Origin: Ensifer sp. LCM 4579
Lineage (GTDB): Bacteria > Pseudomonadota > Alphaproteobacteria > Rhizobiales > Rhizobiaceae
Assembly (NCBI RefSeq): GCF_001854885.1
Contig: NZ_MDDV01000003.1
Location: forward strand, 95,201-159,200
Length of the DNA: 64,000 nt
Reading direction: 5' to 3'
Shown here: positions 50,035 to 58,823 of the stretch, in pieces
Layout: every line of letters begins with the position of its first letter
How positions within the stretch are numbered: position 1 is the first letter of the stretch
Notes under the pieces: model-generated
What the model saw: the letters and a program-made list of their open reading frames with translations, nothing else
Database searches by the model: none
What the model was told of the DNA's origin: nothing
Position numbers and translations under genes: made by a program

Positions 50035-51185
50035 GCATTGGTTCCTTTTGTCATCGGAAATACGTCATCCGCCGTCGGTCCCTTGGATGCGGGCATCAGA
50101 ACGCGGAAAGTCGTGCGGCTGAGCTGGCTGTCGCATTCGACGATGCCGCCATGGCCGCCGATGATCTTGGCAACGAGCGCCAGCCCGAGACCGGACCCGT
50201 TCGTTTTCGTCGTGATGAAGGGGTCGAAAAGATGCGGAAGCAGGTCGGGCGGCACACCCGGCCCGTTGTCGTGCACGCAGAACTCGAGCGGCAGTGATAT
50301 CTTCTCCCGCGTCCCTGCAACGGAAAGCCGAATGCCCGGGCGATAGGCGGTCGTCAGCAGGATTTCGCCGTCGGGCCGATCGCCGATCGCCTCTGCGGCA
50401 TTCTTCACGAGGTTGAGGAAGACTTGAACGAGCTGGTCGCGATTGGCAAAGACCGGCGGCAGGGACGGATCATAGTTCTCGGATATCTTTATCCCGCGGG
50501 CGAAACCGGCCTTGGCGATTGCCTTCACGCGGTCGAGGACCGAATGGATGTTGAGCGGCACGCGATCGATCGGGCGCTCATCGGAGAACACCTCCATGCG
50601 ATCGACGAGAGACACGATCCGATCCGTCTCCTCGCAGATCAGCCGCGTCAGCGCGCGATCCTCGTCCGTGGCCGATGTTTCAAGGAGTTGCGCCGCCCCC
50701 CTGATCCCCGAAAGCGGGTTCTTGATCTCATGCGCCAGCATCGAGGCCAGCCCGGTGACGGATCGCGCAGCGGCGCGATGAGTTAGCTGCCGGTCGATCT
50801 TGTCGGCCATCGAGCGTTCCTGAAGGACGATCACCACCGATCCCGGCTGCGACAGTACCGGCGCGACGTAAAGATCCACGAGCTTGTCGGCGCCAAGCCG
50901 CGGCGAACTCAGGTCGACCCGATATTCGTTCACCGGCGCGCGCCGGTCGCGCACCTGCTCGATCAGCGTCAATAGCGGGCTGCCGAAGGGGATGAAGGCG
51001 TCGATCGTGTGGCGGGCGAGATGGTTGGCGCTCACGCCGAAAAACGATTCGGCCTCCCAATTTGCAAAGGCGACATGGCTGTTCTCGTCGACGAGGATCA
51101 CCGGATTCTGGATCGCGTTCAGAACCGCCATGGGAAGGTCGTTTACGCCGCCCGCGGGCTCCGGCACTCTTGCCTTTTCGCTCAT
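50031..51185 (-). CDS. ntrB: Nitrogen-regulation sensor kinase NtrB
   Basis: Soluble kinase/phosphatase for NtrC, controlled by PII protein. The 384 residues show an N-terminal PAS domain ([20 protein letters not shown]), the H-box with H152 in [20 protein letters not shown], and an ATP-binding domain with [19 protein letters not shown] and [18 protein letters not shown]. No membrane segment is seen. ATG 51185 overlaps the dusB stop by ATGA. The frame is open to 51620, but the extra part is a shadow of dusB. Confidence 0.96.
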   Translation of the reverse strand: MSEKARVPEPAGGVNDLPMAVLNAIQNPVILVDENSHVAFANWEAESFFGVSANHLARHTIDAFIPFGSPLLTLIEQVRDRRAPVNEYRVDLSSPRLGADKLVDLYVAPVLSQPGSVVIVLQERSMADKIDRQLTHRAAARSVTGLASMLAHEIKNPLSGIRGAAQLLETSATDEDRALTRLICEETDRIVSLVDRMEVFSDERPIDRVPLNIHSVLDRVKAIAKAGFARGIKISENYDPSLPPVFANRDQLVQVFLNLVKNAAEAIGDRPDGEILLTTAYRPGIRLSVAGTREKISLPLEFCVHDNGPGVPPDLLPHLFDPFITTKTNGSGLGLALVAKIIGGHGGIVECDSQLSRTTFRVLMPASKGPTADDVFPMTKGTNA

Positions 51186-52210
51186 GCCGCCACTCCCTCC
51201 CTGGCCGTCTCCACGCCGGAGCAAGCGATCGCACCTACTACGCGCTCGCTCACCAGCTTCACGTCCTTGGACGTCAGTATCGCCGCCTTTTCCTCGACCG
51301 GAAAAGCCGGCACGAAACGATCGAGATACCAGCCGACATGCTTGCGCGCGGCGCGAAGCCCCACTTCGGTCCCATAGAAATCGAGCATCATTGCATAGTG
51401 CTCGGCGAATATTTCCGCGACCGCCGCCGCGTCCGGATGCGTGGCGGCACCGGCCAGCACCGCTGGATGCCATGGCCGCCCCTGAGCCGATCTGCCGACC
51501 ATTACCGCATCGGCACCCGAGCGGCGCAGTATCTCGCGGGCATCGGCAATGGTATCCACGTCCCCATTGGCGATCAGCGGCACCGACACGGCGTCGCGAA
51601 CCGCACGGATCGCATACCAATCAGCCTTGCCGTCGTAGAATTGCATACGCGTGCGCCCGTGGATCGTGATCGCCTGCACGCCCGCCTCTTCGGCCCTGCG
51701 GGCGATCAGTGGTGCATTGATCGAATTCTCGTCCCAACCAAGCCGCATCTTGAGCGTGACCGGCACGTCGACTGCCTTGACCGTCGCCTCGATCAGCGAC
51801 AGGGCATGATCCGGGTCACGCATCAACGCCGAACCGGAATAGCCCCCGGTCACCTTCTTTGCCGGGCAGCCCATATTGATGTCGACGATATCGGCCCCAT
51901 TGGCCTCGACGATCCGCGCCGCCTCGGCCATCCACTGCGCGTCGCGGCCGGCAAGCTGGACAATGTGTGGATCGATGCCGGAATTCTTCAGGCGCGCCCA
52001 GGATTCGGCGGCATTGCAGACGAGCTCCCGGCTTGCCACCATCTCCGTCACGACAAACCCGGCGCCGAAGCGCCAGGCGAGCATACGAAAGGGCAGATCG
52101 GTCACCCCGGACATGGGCGCGAGCGCCACCCGGTTACGGATTTCGACTTTCCCGATCCGGAGTGACGATGAGAGGGCCGTGGGGGGCAAATGCATATCTT
52201 TCAGGCACAT
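51182..52210 (-). CDS. dusB: tRNA-dihydrouridine synthase DusB (NifR3-like)
   Basis: FMN enzyme that reduces uridines to dihydrouridine in the tRNA D-loop. The 342 residues have [20 protein letters not shown], the catalytic cysteine in [38 protein letters not shown] and the phosphate-binding [15 protein letters not shown]. The gene is called nifR3 in older rhizobial work because it is first in the ntrBC operon. The start is unsettled: ATG 52210 gives the longest protein, but ATG 52195 (MHLPP) is equally plausible and neither has a clear ribosome site. Confidence 0.94.
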   Translation of the reverse strand: MCLKDMHLPPTALSSSLRIGKVEIRNRVALAPMSGVTDLPFRMLAWRFGAGFVVTEMVASRELVCNAAESWARLKNSGIDPHIVQLAGRDAQWMAEAARIVEANGADIVDINMGCPAKKVTGGYSGSALMRDPDHALSLIEATVKAVDVPVTLKMRLGWDENSINAPLIARRAEEAGVQAITIHGRTRMQFYDGKADWYAIRAVRDAVSVPLIANGDVDTIADAREILRRSGADAVMVGRSAQGRPWHPAVLAGAATHPDAAAVAEIFAEHYAMMLDFYGTEVGLRAARKHVGWYLDRFVPAFPVEEKAAILTSKDVKLVSERVVGAIACSGVETAREGVAA

Positions 52211-52358
52211 TCAAGTCTTGCACTATTTTTAGCCATACTTCATCGGCTTGCCAAGCGATTTCCACACGCTCGACAAAATTCCTCCGACGGGTGGCAAAGA
52301 GGGGACCTTCGCGGTACATGACTGCAAAGATTGGCGAATGCGGGACCCCATACAGAAG

Positions 52359-53573
52359 ATGCAACCGGAAGAACAGTTCTCCTGTGGCGTCGTCATCGTC
52401 GCAGCCGGCCGCGGTGAGCGCGCGGGCCAATCGGCCGAAGGCCCGAAGCAATACCGAATCATTGGCGATCGTCCGGTTATCGCGCATACACTTGACAGTT
52501 TCGCGACGTGGCCGGGCGCTGGCCCCATCGTCGTCGTCATTCATCCGGACGACGAGCCTCTCTTTGCGGCCGCCCGGATGCGCCTGTCGAGCCAGGCCGA
52601 TCTGTCCGTCGTGCATGGCGGGCCAACCCGTCAACTCTCCGTCCTTGCGGGGCTGGAAGCGCTTTCCGGAACCGGTCCGCGGCATGTCATGATCCACGAT
52701 GCCGCGCGCCCGTTCATAGACCATGCATTGCTCGACCGTTGTCGCGCGGCGCTGGAGGGCGGAGCCGGGGCTGTGCTGCCGGCAATCGCGGTCGCCGATA
52801 CGCTGAAACGCGCGACGGACGGCCGCCTTGTCGAGGAGACGGTCCCGCGGACCGGGCTTTACGCCGCGCAGACGCCGCAATGCTTCCGCCTGGAAGAGAT
52901 CCTGACCGCCCACCGCCGGGCGAGCGCCAGCGGCCGAAGCGATTTCACCGATGACGCTTCCATCGCCGAATGGGCGGGTCTTCCCGTCGTTCTCGTCGAA
53001 GGCGCGGTCGACAATGTCAAGCTCACCCTCAAGAGGGACCTATCGATGGCCGATGAAAGGCTGACCCGCCACGCCGTTCCGGACGTGCGCACCGGCAACG
53101 GCTATGACGTGCATCAGCTCGTCGAGGGCGACGGCGTGACGCTTTGCGGCGTCTTCATTCCGCATGAGCGCAAGCTCTCAGGCCATTCCGACGCCGATGT
53201 CGCCCTGCACGCCTTGACCGATGCGCTGCTTGCCACCTGCGGCGCCGGCGATATCGGCGACCATTTTCCGCCGACCGATCCGCAATGGAAGGGCGCCCCC
53301 TCGCGCATCTTCCTGGAGCACGCGGCTAAGATCGTGCGCGCGCAAGGCGGCAGGATCACCAATGCCGACATTTCGCTGATCGCCGAAGCACCGAAGGTCG
53401 GCCCCCATCGTCAACAGATGCGCGAAAACCTCGCCGCGATGCTCGACATCGATCTCGACCGCTGCTCGATCAAGGCGACGACGAACGAGAAGCTTGGCTT
53501 CGTCGGCCGCAAGGAGGGCATTGCCGCGATCGCGACCGCGACCGTCGTCTATGCACCCGGGAGAAAGAACTGA
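52359..53573 (+). CDS. ispDF: Bifunctional IspD/IspF enzyme
   Basis: Fused methylerythritol-pathway enzyme: the IspD part makes CDP-methylerythritol, and the IspF part makes the cyclic diphosphate two steps later. The 404 residues have IspD signatures [20 protein letters not shown] and [20 protein letters not shown], then IspF with [20 protein letters not shown] and [21 protein letters not shown] chose ATG 52359 ([10 protein letters not shown]). Earlier in-frame starts, including ATG 52338, would add residues outside the fold. The stop shares a base with the cinA ATG (TGATG). Confidence 0.95.
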   Translation: MQPEEQFSCGVVIVAAGRGERAGQSAEGPKQYRIIGDRPVIAHTLDSFATWPGAGPIVVVIHPDDEPLFAAARMRLSSQADLSVVHGGPTRQLSVLAGLEALSGTGPRHVMIHDAARPFIDHALLDRCRAALEGGAGAVLPAIAVADTLKRATDGRLVEETVPRTGLYAAQTPQCFRLEEILTAHRRASASGRSDFTDDASIAEWAGLPVVLVEGAVDNVKLTLKRDLSMADERLTRHAVPDVRTGNGYDVHQLVEGDGVTLCGVFIPHERKLSGHSDADVALHALTDALLATCGAGDIGDHFPPTDPQWKGAPSRIFLEHAAKIVRAQGGRITNADISLIAEAPKVGPHRQQMRENLAAMLDIDLDRCSIKATTNEKLGFVGRKEGIAAIATATVVYAPGRKN

Positions 53574-54070
53574 TGTGGTCGGCCGCGATCGAGGAAAGGG
53601 CGCGCGCAATTATCGCCGAGTTCACCAGGCGCGGCCTGAAAATCGCAACGGCAGAATCCTGTACCGGCGGGCTCATTGCGGGGGCACTGACGGAGATTGC
53701 GGGCTCGTCCTCCGTATTCGAGCGCGGCTTCGTCACCTATTCTAATGAGGCGAAAGTCGAGATGCTCGGCGTCGCTGCCGCAACGCTCGCGGCGCATGGC
53801 GCCGTCTCGCGCAAAACCGCCATCGAAATGGCGACAGGCGCCCTCGAGCACTCGCAGGCCGATCTGGCAGTGGCGGTGACGGGCATTGCCGGCCCGAGCG
53901 GCGGCTCGGCCGAGAAGCCGGTCGGCCTGGTTCACCTCGCGGCGGCCACCCGAACAGGCCGGCTTCTTCACCGGGAAATGCGCTATGGCGACATCGGTCG
54001 GGGCGCCGTGCGACTGGCAACGGTCGCCACCGCGCTCGACCTTCTCCGGGAAGTCGCTCAGGAGCCGTAG
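53573..54070 (+). CDS. CinA C-terminal-domain protein (nicotinamide-nucleotide amidase)
   Basis: PncC-type amidase that deamidates NMN to nicotinate mononucleotide for NAD recycling. The 165 residues are the stand-alone CinA-C domain: LKIATAESCTGGLIAGALTE holds the nucleophile region, RGFVTYSNEAKVEMLGV follows, and DLAVAVTGIAGPSGGS contains the conserved glycines. The MoeA-like N-terminal domain of full CinA is absent. It starts at the overlapping TGATG with ispDF. Its 3' end overlaps the convergent COQ10-like gene by 13 nt. Confidence 0.9.
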   Translation: MWSAAIEERARAIIAEFTRRGLKIATAESCTGGLIAGALTEIAGSSSVFERGFVTYSNEAKVEMLGVAAATLAAHGAVSRKTAIEMATGALEHSQADLAVAVTGIAGPSGGSAEKPVGLVHLAAATRTGRLLHREMRYGDIGRGAVRLATVATALDLLREVAQEP

Positions 54071-54507
54071 ATCACGTCGGCCCGCTTCTCGAAGGCCTCG
54101 GAGAACATGCCGAAGGCGCGGTCGAACATCGATCCCATCAGCGCGCCCAGAATGCGGCTCTTGAACTCGTAATCGATGTAGAAATGAACGATGGACTGGC
54201 TTTGGTTCACCGGTTCGAAGCGCCAGACATTGTCGAGGTATTTGAAGGGTCCCTCGATATATTTCACGTCGATCATCCGCTCCGCCCCGTTGAGCAGGAC
54301 CTGCGTGGTGAAGGTCTCGCGGATCGCCTTGTAGCCGACCGTCATATCCGCCAGCAGCAGCACCTTGCCGTCACGCTTCTTGCGCGAGCGCACGCTCAAG
54401 CCCTCGCAGAGGGGCAGAAATTCCGGGTAGCGCTCGACATCGGCGACGAGGTCGAACATTTGTTCGGCCGAATGGTTCACGACATGGTTGGTTTCGAAAT
54501 GTGGCAT
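54058..54507 (-). CDS. COQ10/RatA-like START-domain protein
   Basis: Polyketide-cyclase/START-fold protein, 149 residues, of the family containing mitochondrial Coq10 (ubiquinone binding) and bacterial RatA. Typical parts are HFETNHVVNHSAEQMFDLVA, DVERYPEFLPLCEGLSVRSR and YIEGPFKYLDNVWRFEPV. In an alphaproteobacterium a ubiquinone-binding role is more likely than the toxin role described for E. coli RatA. ATG 54507 has only a weak ribosome site. The 3' end overlaps cinA by 13 nt. Confidence 0.87.
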   Translation of the reverse strand: MPHFETNHVVNHSAEQMFDLVADVERYPEFLPLCEGLSVRSRKKRDGKVLLLADMTVGYKAIRETFTTQVLLNGAERMIDVKYIEGPFKYLDNVWRFEPVNQSQSIVHFYIDYEFKSRILGALMGSMFDRAFGMFSEAFEKRADVIYGS

Positions 54508-54699
54508 GAATTTTGAGTTAAGCGCGCGCGCAAGGAAGATCAAGGAGCGCGTGCATTTGTCCCGGGTTCTTGTACCCGTGGGCCTGCTGGCATCACCGCT
54601 TGTGGGACGACAAGTCTCGCTCTTTTGCCCCGGGGGCGCCGTGGTGGTATCCTGTAACATTATACCCAAGAAAATAATGATGAACGCAGGGAGGAGCGA

Positions 54700-56046
54700 A
54701 TGGCTGTTCACGGACAGAAGGGCCAGGTCGAGCAGATCCTCACGCGCGCGGATATCCGCACGACTTACCATGAGGATCCCGAAGGGGCCGAACAGAAACT
54801 GTTTGGGCGCATTTCTTGCCCGGACCGGCGCGGCTTTCTACGGAATGCAGGGCTTGCGGCGCTAGGTGCCGCGCTCGGCGCGGCGATGCCTTTCCACCGC
54901 AACTTTCCAGCCGGGCTGATGCCGATTGCCTTTGCCCAGGACACCGGCGCCGAGCTTATGAAGGACAAGGACGGGCTGACGGTCTTGGCCGATCGGCCTC
55001 TCAACGCCGAGACGCCCGCGCATCTCCTCGACGACGATCTCACGCCGTATTCGCGACTTTTCATTCGTTCGAACGGGCTTATCCCTCAAACGGCGCTCGA
55101 CAAGAATGCCGAGGGCTGGACCCTCAAGATCGATGGAGAGGTGGAGAGCGAACTTTCACTCAGTCTCGACGATCTCAAGAACGACTTCGAGAATGTGACG
55201 CTGGCGCTGATGCTCGAATGCGCGGGCAACGGCCGCGCCTTTTTCGAGCCGGGCGCCTCCGGCAATCAGTGGACGGTCGGCGCCGTCGGCTGCCCGGAAT
55301 GGACCGGGGTGCGCCTGCGGGACGTCCTGGAAAAGGCCGGCGTCAAACCGTCGGCCGTTTACACCGGCCACTATGGCAATGATGTGGACATTTCGGGAGA
55401 CCAGGACAAAGTGGTGATTTCCCGCGGCGTTCCGATCGAAAAGGCAAAGGAGCCCGAGACCCTGATCGTGTGGGCGATGAATGGCGAGGACCTGCCCGCG
55501 CTCCACGGTTTTCCGCTGCGGCTGGTCATTCCGGGATATCCGGGTTCAGCCTCGCAGAAGTTTCTGACCCGCATCTGGGTCCGCGATCAAGTTCACGACG
55601 GCGAGAAAATGGGCGGGCACTCCTATCGCCTGCCCGCCTATCCGGTCGCTCCGGGAACGGAGGTGCCGGAAGAGGACATGGAGATCCTCACCGTCATGCC
55701 GGTCAAGTCGATCGTGACCGCACCCGCAACCGGCTCCAATGTTCCGGCCGGCCAGGCGACGGAAGTGCGGGGTCATGCATGGGCGGGCAGTGGCGATGTC
55801 AAGGCCATGCATGTCTCGCTCGATTTCGGGCAAAGCTGGCAGGAAGCGACGCTGGAGCCTCCGCGCAACAAGTTTGCCTGGCAGCGCTGGCGCGCCAACG
55901 TCACTCCGCCAGAAAAGGGCTATTACGAGGTTTGGGCACGAGCGACCGACATGAACGACATCATGCAGCCGCCGGTAACGCCCGGCTGGAACCCGCGCGG
56001 CTACGGCAACAACATGATCCACCGGATCGCGCTGTTTGCGCAATGA
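54700..56046 (+). CDS. sorA: Sulfite dehydrogenase, molybdopterin subunit (SorA-like)
   Basis: Periplasmic sulfite-oxidising enzyme of the sulfite-oxidase family. The 448-residue precursor has a Tat signal (RR at 43-44 in PDRRGFLRNAGLAALG) after an unusually long 42-residue lead, then a likely cleavage after AFA (78-80). The molybdenum-ligand cysteine is C174 in LMLECAGNGRAFF. NQWTVGAVGCPEWTGVRLRD and LRLVIPGYPGSASQKFLTRI follow, and a C-terminal dimerisation domain ends the protein. GGAGG lies 5 nt before ATG 54700. sorB overlaps its stop. SoxC is a relative, but no sox genes are nearby. Confidence 0.85.
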   Translation: MAVHGQKGQVEQILTRADIRTTYHEDPEGAEQKLFGRISCPDRRGFLRNAGLAALGAALGAAMPFHRNFPAGLMPIAFAQDTGAELMKDKDGLTVLADRPLNAETPAHLLDDDLTPYSRLFIRSNGLIPQTALDKNAEGWTLKIDGEVESELSLSLDDLKNDFENVTLALMLECAGNGRAFFEPGASGNQWTVGAVGCPEWTGVRLRDVLEKAGVKPSAVYTGHYGNDVDISGDQDKVVISRGVPIEKAKEPETLIVWAMNGEDLPALHGFPLRLVIPGYPGSASQKFLTRIWVRDQVHDGEKMGGHSYRLPAYPVAPGTEVPEEDMEILTVMPVKSIVTAPATGSNVPAGQATEVRGHAWAGSGDVKAMHVSLDFGQSWQEATLEPPRNKFAWQRWRANVTPPEKGYYEVWARATDMNDIMQPPVTPGWNPRGYGNNMIHRIALFAQ

Positions 56047-56510
56047 CGGCCCAGGGCAAGCTCGCAAGGAGAGCCTTTCCTTCCCGCCGCTTCAACGCAA
56101 GCGGCGGGATATGTCTCGTCAGTGTCGCCGCCTGTCTTCTTGTCGGCGGCATAAGCACCCCGGCCGCACATGCAACGGAACCCTCGATACAACTGGCGCA
56201 ACAGGGCGGCGCGCCCGGATACGACCCGATGCGACGAGGCATCGGAAGACCCACCCCGCGGGGCGAACCAGCGCCGCCGGGCAACCCCGAACTCGGTGGC
56301 CTGCCGGAAGCTCCGGGCGCCGAAGACACCTACTACCTTTGCTCGGCTTGCCACTCGATCGCACTGGTGACCCAACAGCGGCTCACCGACGAGCGATGGA
56401 ATTACCTGTGGGACTGGATGGTTCGCGAACAGGGCATGCCCGACCAGGACGAAGAAACGCGCGAGGCGATCCTTCGCTATCTGCAGACACATTTTTCTTC
56501 CGAACGATAG
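56043..56510 (+). CDS. sorB: c-type cytochrome subunit (SorB-like)
   Basis: Likely electron acceptor of the sulfite dehydrogenase. The 155-residue precursor has a Sec signal peptide (hydrophobic CLVSVAACLLVGGISTPAA), a Pro/Gly-rich spacer (residues 55-95), and one heme site CSACH at 100-104. Methionines 126 and 132 are candidates for the distal ligand. Its ATG overlaps the sorA stop (ATGA). Similarity beyond the heme motif is inferred from the pairing with sorA, so the name is provisional. Confidence 0.8.
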   Translation: MTAQGKLARRAFPSRRFNASGGICLVSVAACLLVGGISTPAAHATEPSIQLAQQGGAPGYDPMRRGIGRPTPRGEPAPPGNPELGGLPEAPGAEDTYYLCSACHSIALVTQQRLTDERWNYLWDWMVREQGMPDQDEETREAILRYLQTHFSSER

Positions 56511-56533
56511 AGAGTCTCCGCGAGCGCCGTGCC

Positions 56534-57322
56534 TTACGCGGGTTTTTTGACGCGAAGGTGAAGGAACATCGGGACCACGCGCGTGTCGGCGACTGTCGGA
56601 CAAAGTCGGGCCGCCTCCTCGGAGGCCATCGGCTCGCGCAGTTCCTCCAGGACGAAACCCGACGCAGTGATCATTGCCACCCAGGTGCTGAGCGTCCGGT
56701 GAAAGCGGGGTACGCGAAAGGGCGTCGCATTCTCCCGCTCGCCCGAAGGCATCGACGAAAACAGCCAAGTCTCGATCCGCCCATCGGTCTCGTCAAAATA
56801 GTCCGCGACTTCGACGGCATGGCAGTCTCCGTTCTCGTCCCGGATGGTCTTGCGATGCGGCGGCACGAAACAGGGATGAAGGATCGAGAACTGAAAGAAG
56901 CCGCCTCGGCGCAGCACCCGAAAGACCTGCCGCAGGACGCCAGCCTGGTCGGGCATGTCCATCAACGACATGAAAGCCGCCACGAAATCGAACGCATCAT
57001 CCTCGAAAGGCAGATCTCGCCCATCGCCAACCACATAGCGGATACCCCGAGGATCATCCTCCTCCTGTTCCCGCGCATGGCGGATGAAGGTCGGCGCGAT
57101 GTCGATCGCCGTCATCAATGCCCCGTGTTCGGCGAGACGGCGGGTGTTGGTCCCCTCTCCGCAACCGAGATCAAGCCCGCGCAAGGCGGCGACAGGCGGA
57201 ATCGTGTCCAGGAATGCGGGGGTATTCAGCGCATCGCGGTAAATATCGTAACCAGCGCGCGAGAACTTCGTCCAGTTCTCGGCATTCCCCTCCCAGCAGG
57301 CACCAACCTCGGCAGATTGCAT
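56534..57322 (-). CDS. SAM-dependent methyltransferase, class I
   Basis: A 262-residue methyltransferase of unknown substrate. The SAM fold is clear: LRGLDLGCGEGTNTRRLAEH is motif I, MTAIDIAPTFIRHA motif II, and DGRDLPFEDDAFDFVAAFMS motif IV. RVLRRGGFFQFSILHP supplies the following strand. The N-terminus (WEGNAENWTKFSRAGYDIYR) matches the methyltransf_11 group of natural-product or small-molecule enzymes. GGAGG sits 5 nt before ATG 57322. It is convergent with sorB and lies 75 nt downstream of lipA on the same strand. Together with sorAB it may be a later insertion between the COQ10-like gene and lipA. Confidence 0.88.
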   Translation of the reverse strand: MQSAEVGACWEGNAENWTKFSRAGYDIYRDALNTPAFLDTIPPVAALRGLDLGCGEGTNTRRLAEHGALMTAIDIAPTFIRHAREQEEDDPRGIRYVVGDGRDLPFEDDAFDFVAAFMSLMDMPDQAGVLRQVFRVLRRGGFFQFSILHPCFVPPHRKTIRDENGDCHAVEVADYFDETDGRIETWLFSSMPSGERENATPFRVPRFHRTLSTWVAMITASGFVLEELREPMASEEAARLCPTVADTRVVPMFLHLRVKKPA

Positions 57323-57397
57323 CGAAGCCTCCACAGACACGCTCGGAGGTTGCGATCTACTATCTCGATCGTACTTCTGCAAGCAACCGGTCGCCGC

Positions 57398-58363
57398 CTA
57401 CTCCGCCGTCAGCTTCTTCTCCCGCGCCGCCCTCAGGCGCGCGAAATCGTCGCCGGCATGGTGCGAGGAGCGGGTCAGCGGGCTCGACGCGACCATTAGG
57501 AAGCCCTTGGTATAGGCCACCGTCTCGTAGGACTTGAACTCCTCCGGGGTGACGAAGCATTCGACCTTGTGATGCTTACGGGTCGGCTGCAGATATTGGC
57601 CGATCGTCAGGAAATCGACGTCGGCGGTACGCAGATCGTCCATCAATTGCAGGACCTCGTTCCGCTCCTCGCCGAGCCCGACCATGATGCCGGACTTGGT
57701 GAACATCGACGGGTCGAGCTCCTTCACCCGCTGCAACAGGCGGATCGAATGAAAATAACGCGCGCCCGGCCGCACCGTCAGATAGTTGGAGGCAACGGTC
57801 TCGAGATTATGGTTGAAGACGTCCGGCTTGGCGGCGACGACGCGCTCCAGTGCGCCGGGTTTTCTCAGGAAGTCAGGCGTCAGGATCTCGATCGTGGTTG
57901 CCGGTGAGACTTCCCGGATCGCGAAGATCACCTTCTCGAAGTGCGCGGCGCCGCCATCATCAAGATCGTCGCGGTCGACCGAGGTGATGACCACGTGGCT
58001 GAGCCCCATCTGCTTGACCGCCTTCGCGACATTGGCCGGCTCTTCCAGGTCGAGCGCGTTCGGCTTGCCGGTCGAGACGTTGCAGAAGGCGCAAGCGCGC
58101 GTACAGATCTCGCCCATGATCATGAAGGTGGCGTGCTTCTTGTCCCAGCATTCGCCGATATTAGGGCAGCCGGCCTCTTCACAGACCGTGACGAGATTGT
58201 TGCCCTTCACGATCGAGCGTGTCTCCAGGTAACCCTTGGAGGTTGGCGCCTTCACGCGAATCCAGTCGGGCTTGCGCAGGACCTCCGTGTCCGGCCTGTG
58301 CGCCTTTTCCGGATGGCGAACCCGCTCAGCCCGATCCGAGACCGCATCGAAAACCGTTACCAT
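57398..58363 (-). CDS. lipA: Lipoyl synthase
   Basis: Radical-SAM enzyme inserting two sulfurs into octanoyl groups on E2 subunits. The 321 residues carry the auxiliary-cluster cysteines in [12 protein letters not shown], the radical-SAM CxxxCxxC in [15 protein letters not shown], and the C-terminal [10 protein letters not shown] with the conserved serine. The start is ATG 58363 with AAGGAAGACAG before it. It lies downstream of the pyruvate dehydrogenase genes, its main customers. Confidence 0.96.
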   Translation of the reverse strand: MVTVFDAVSDRAERVRHPEKAHRPDTEVLRKPDWIRVKAPTSKGYLETRSIVKGNNLVTVCEEAGCPNIGECWDKKHATFMIMGEICTRACAFCNVSTGKPNALDLEEPANVAKAVKQMGLSHVVITSVDRDDLDDGGAAHFEKVIFAIREVSPATTIEILTPDFLRKPGALERVVAAKPDVFNHNLETVASNYLTVRPGARYFHSIRLLQRVKELDPSMFTKSGIMVGLGEERNEVLQLMDDLRTADVDFLTIGQYLQPTRKHHKVECFVTPEEFKSYETVAYTKGFLMVASSPLTRSSHHAGDDFARLRAAREKKLTAE

Positions 58364-58437
58364 CTGTCTTCCTTCATCGTATCGAGCAAGCGGCCGGGCC
58401 GTTCGCACCGTGTCGTTTTATATAACGGGCTGGACGC

Positions 58438-58472
58438 AAAAAGTCAGGCCGCCATTTGCATGGCAGCCTGAC
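58438..58472 (-). terminator. Terminator after the GlsB-type gene
   Basis: GTCAGGC (58443-58449) pairs with GCCTGAC (58466-58472). Past one mismatch five more pairs close a TTGC loop. On the minus strand it is followed by TTTTT (58442-58438) and lies 24 nt past the gene's stop. It is a convincing intrinsic terminator that separates lpdA-GlsB from lipA. Confidence 0.75.
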
Positions 58473-58496
58473 CGCAAGTGAATGGCGACTGAGGTG

Positions 58497-58748
58497 CTAA
58501 CCTCTGACGGCACGCCCCGCCGCAATCAGCAGGCAGGCGCCGATAAAGCCGATGATGAGATAGGCGACCCAGCCGGTATAGGCCATGCCAAAGGCGGCCA
58601 GGATGAAGTTCAGCACCAAGGCGCCGATGATACCCAGGACGATATTCGCGACCAGCCCCATCTGGCTGTGCATGAATTGCTCGGCCAGCCAGCCGGCAAG
58701 TCCGCCGATGATGATTGCGGCCAGAAGACCCACTCCGTTCAGGCTCAT
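58497..58748 (-). CDS. GlsB/YeaQ/YmgE family stress membrane protein
   Basis: An 83-residue integral membrane protein of the transglycosylase-associated family. It has three Gly/Ala-rich hydrophobic segments: VGLLAAIIIGGLAGWLAEQF, VANIVLGIIGALVLNFILAA and GWVAYLIIGFIGACLLIAAG. The molecular role is unknown; relatives are stress-induced. The start is ATG 58748 (MSLNGV). It sits between lpdA and lipA and ends at a strong terminator. Confidence 0.88.
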   Translation of the reverse strand: MSLNGVGLLAAIIIGGLAGWLAEQFMHSQMGLVANIVLGIIGALVLNFILAAFGMAYTGWVAYLIIGFIGACLLIAAGRAVRG

Positions 58749-58823
58749 GACGACCTCCACGCATTGCCGATATCTCGCAAGCAATGCGCGAAAAGGTCGA
58801 AAGTTCCGGCCGGCGGCTCCGCA

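Noticed and set aside
46839..50346. Long plus-strand open frames over ntrY, ntrC and ntrB
   Set aside because: Shadows of kinase and regulator genes with complete catalytic motifs on the minus strand.
52211..52358. Sigma-54 or NtrC site upstream of dusB-ntrBC
   Set aside because: A GGCAC and a TTGCAC occur, but their spacing does not fit the GG-N10-GC rule, and no paired NtrC half-sites are present.
54541..54600. CGGGT/ACCCG inverted repeat upstream of sorA
   Set aside because: Only five pairs in a GC-rich region; too short to claim as an operator.
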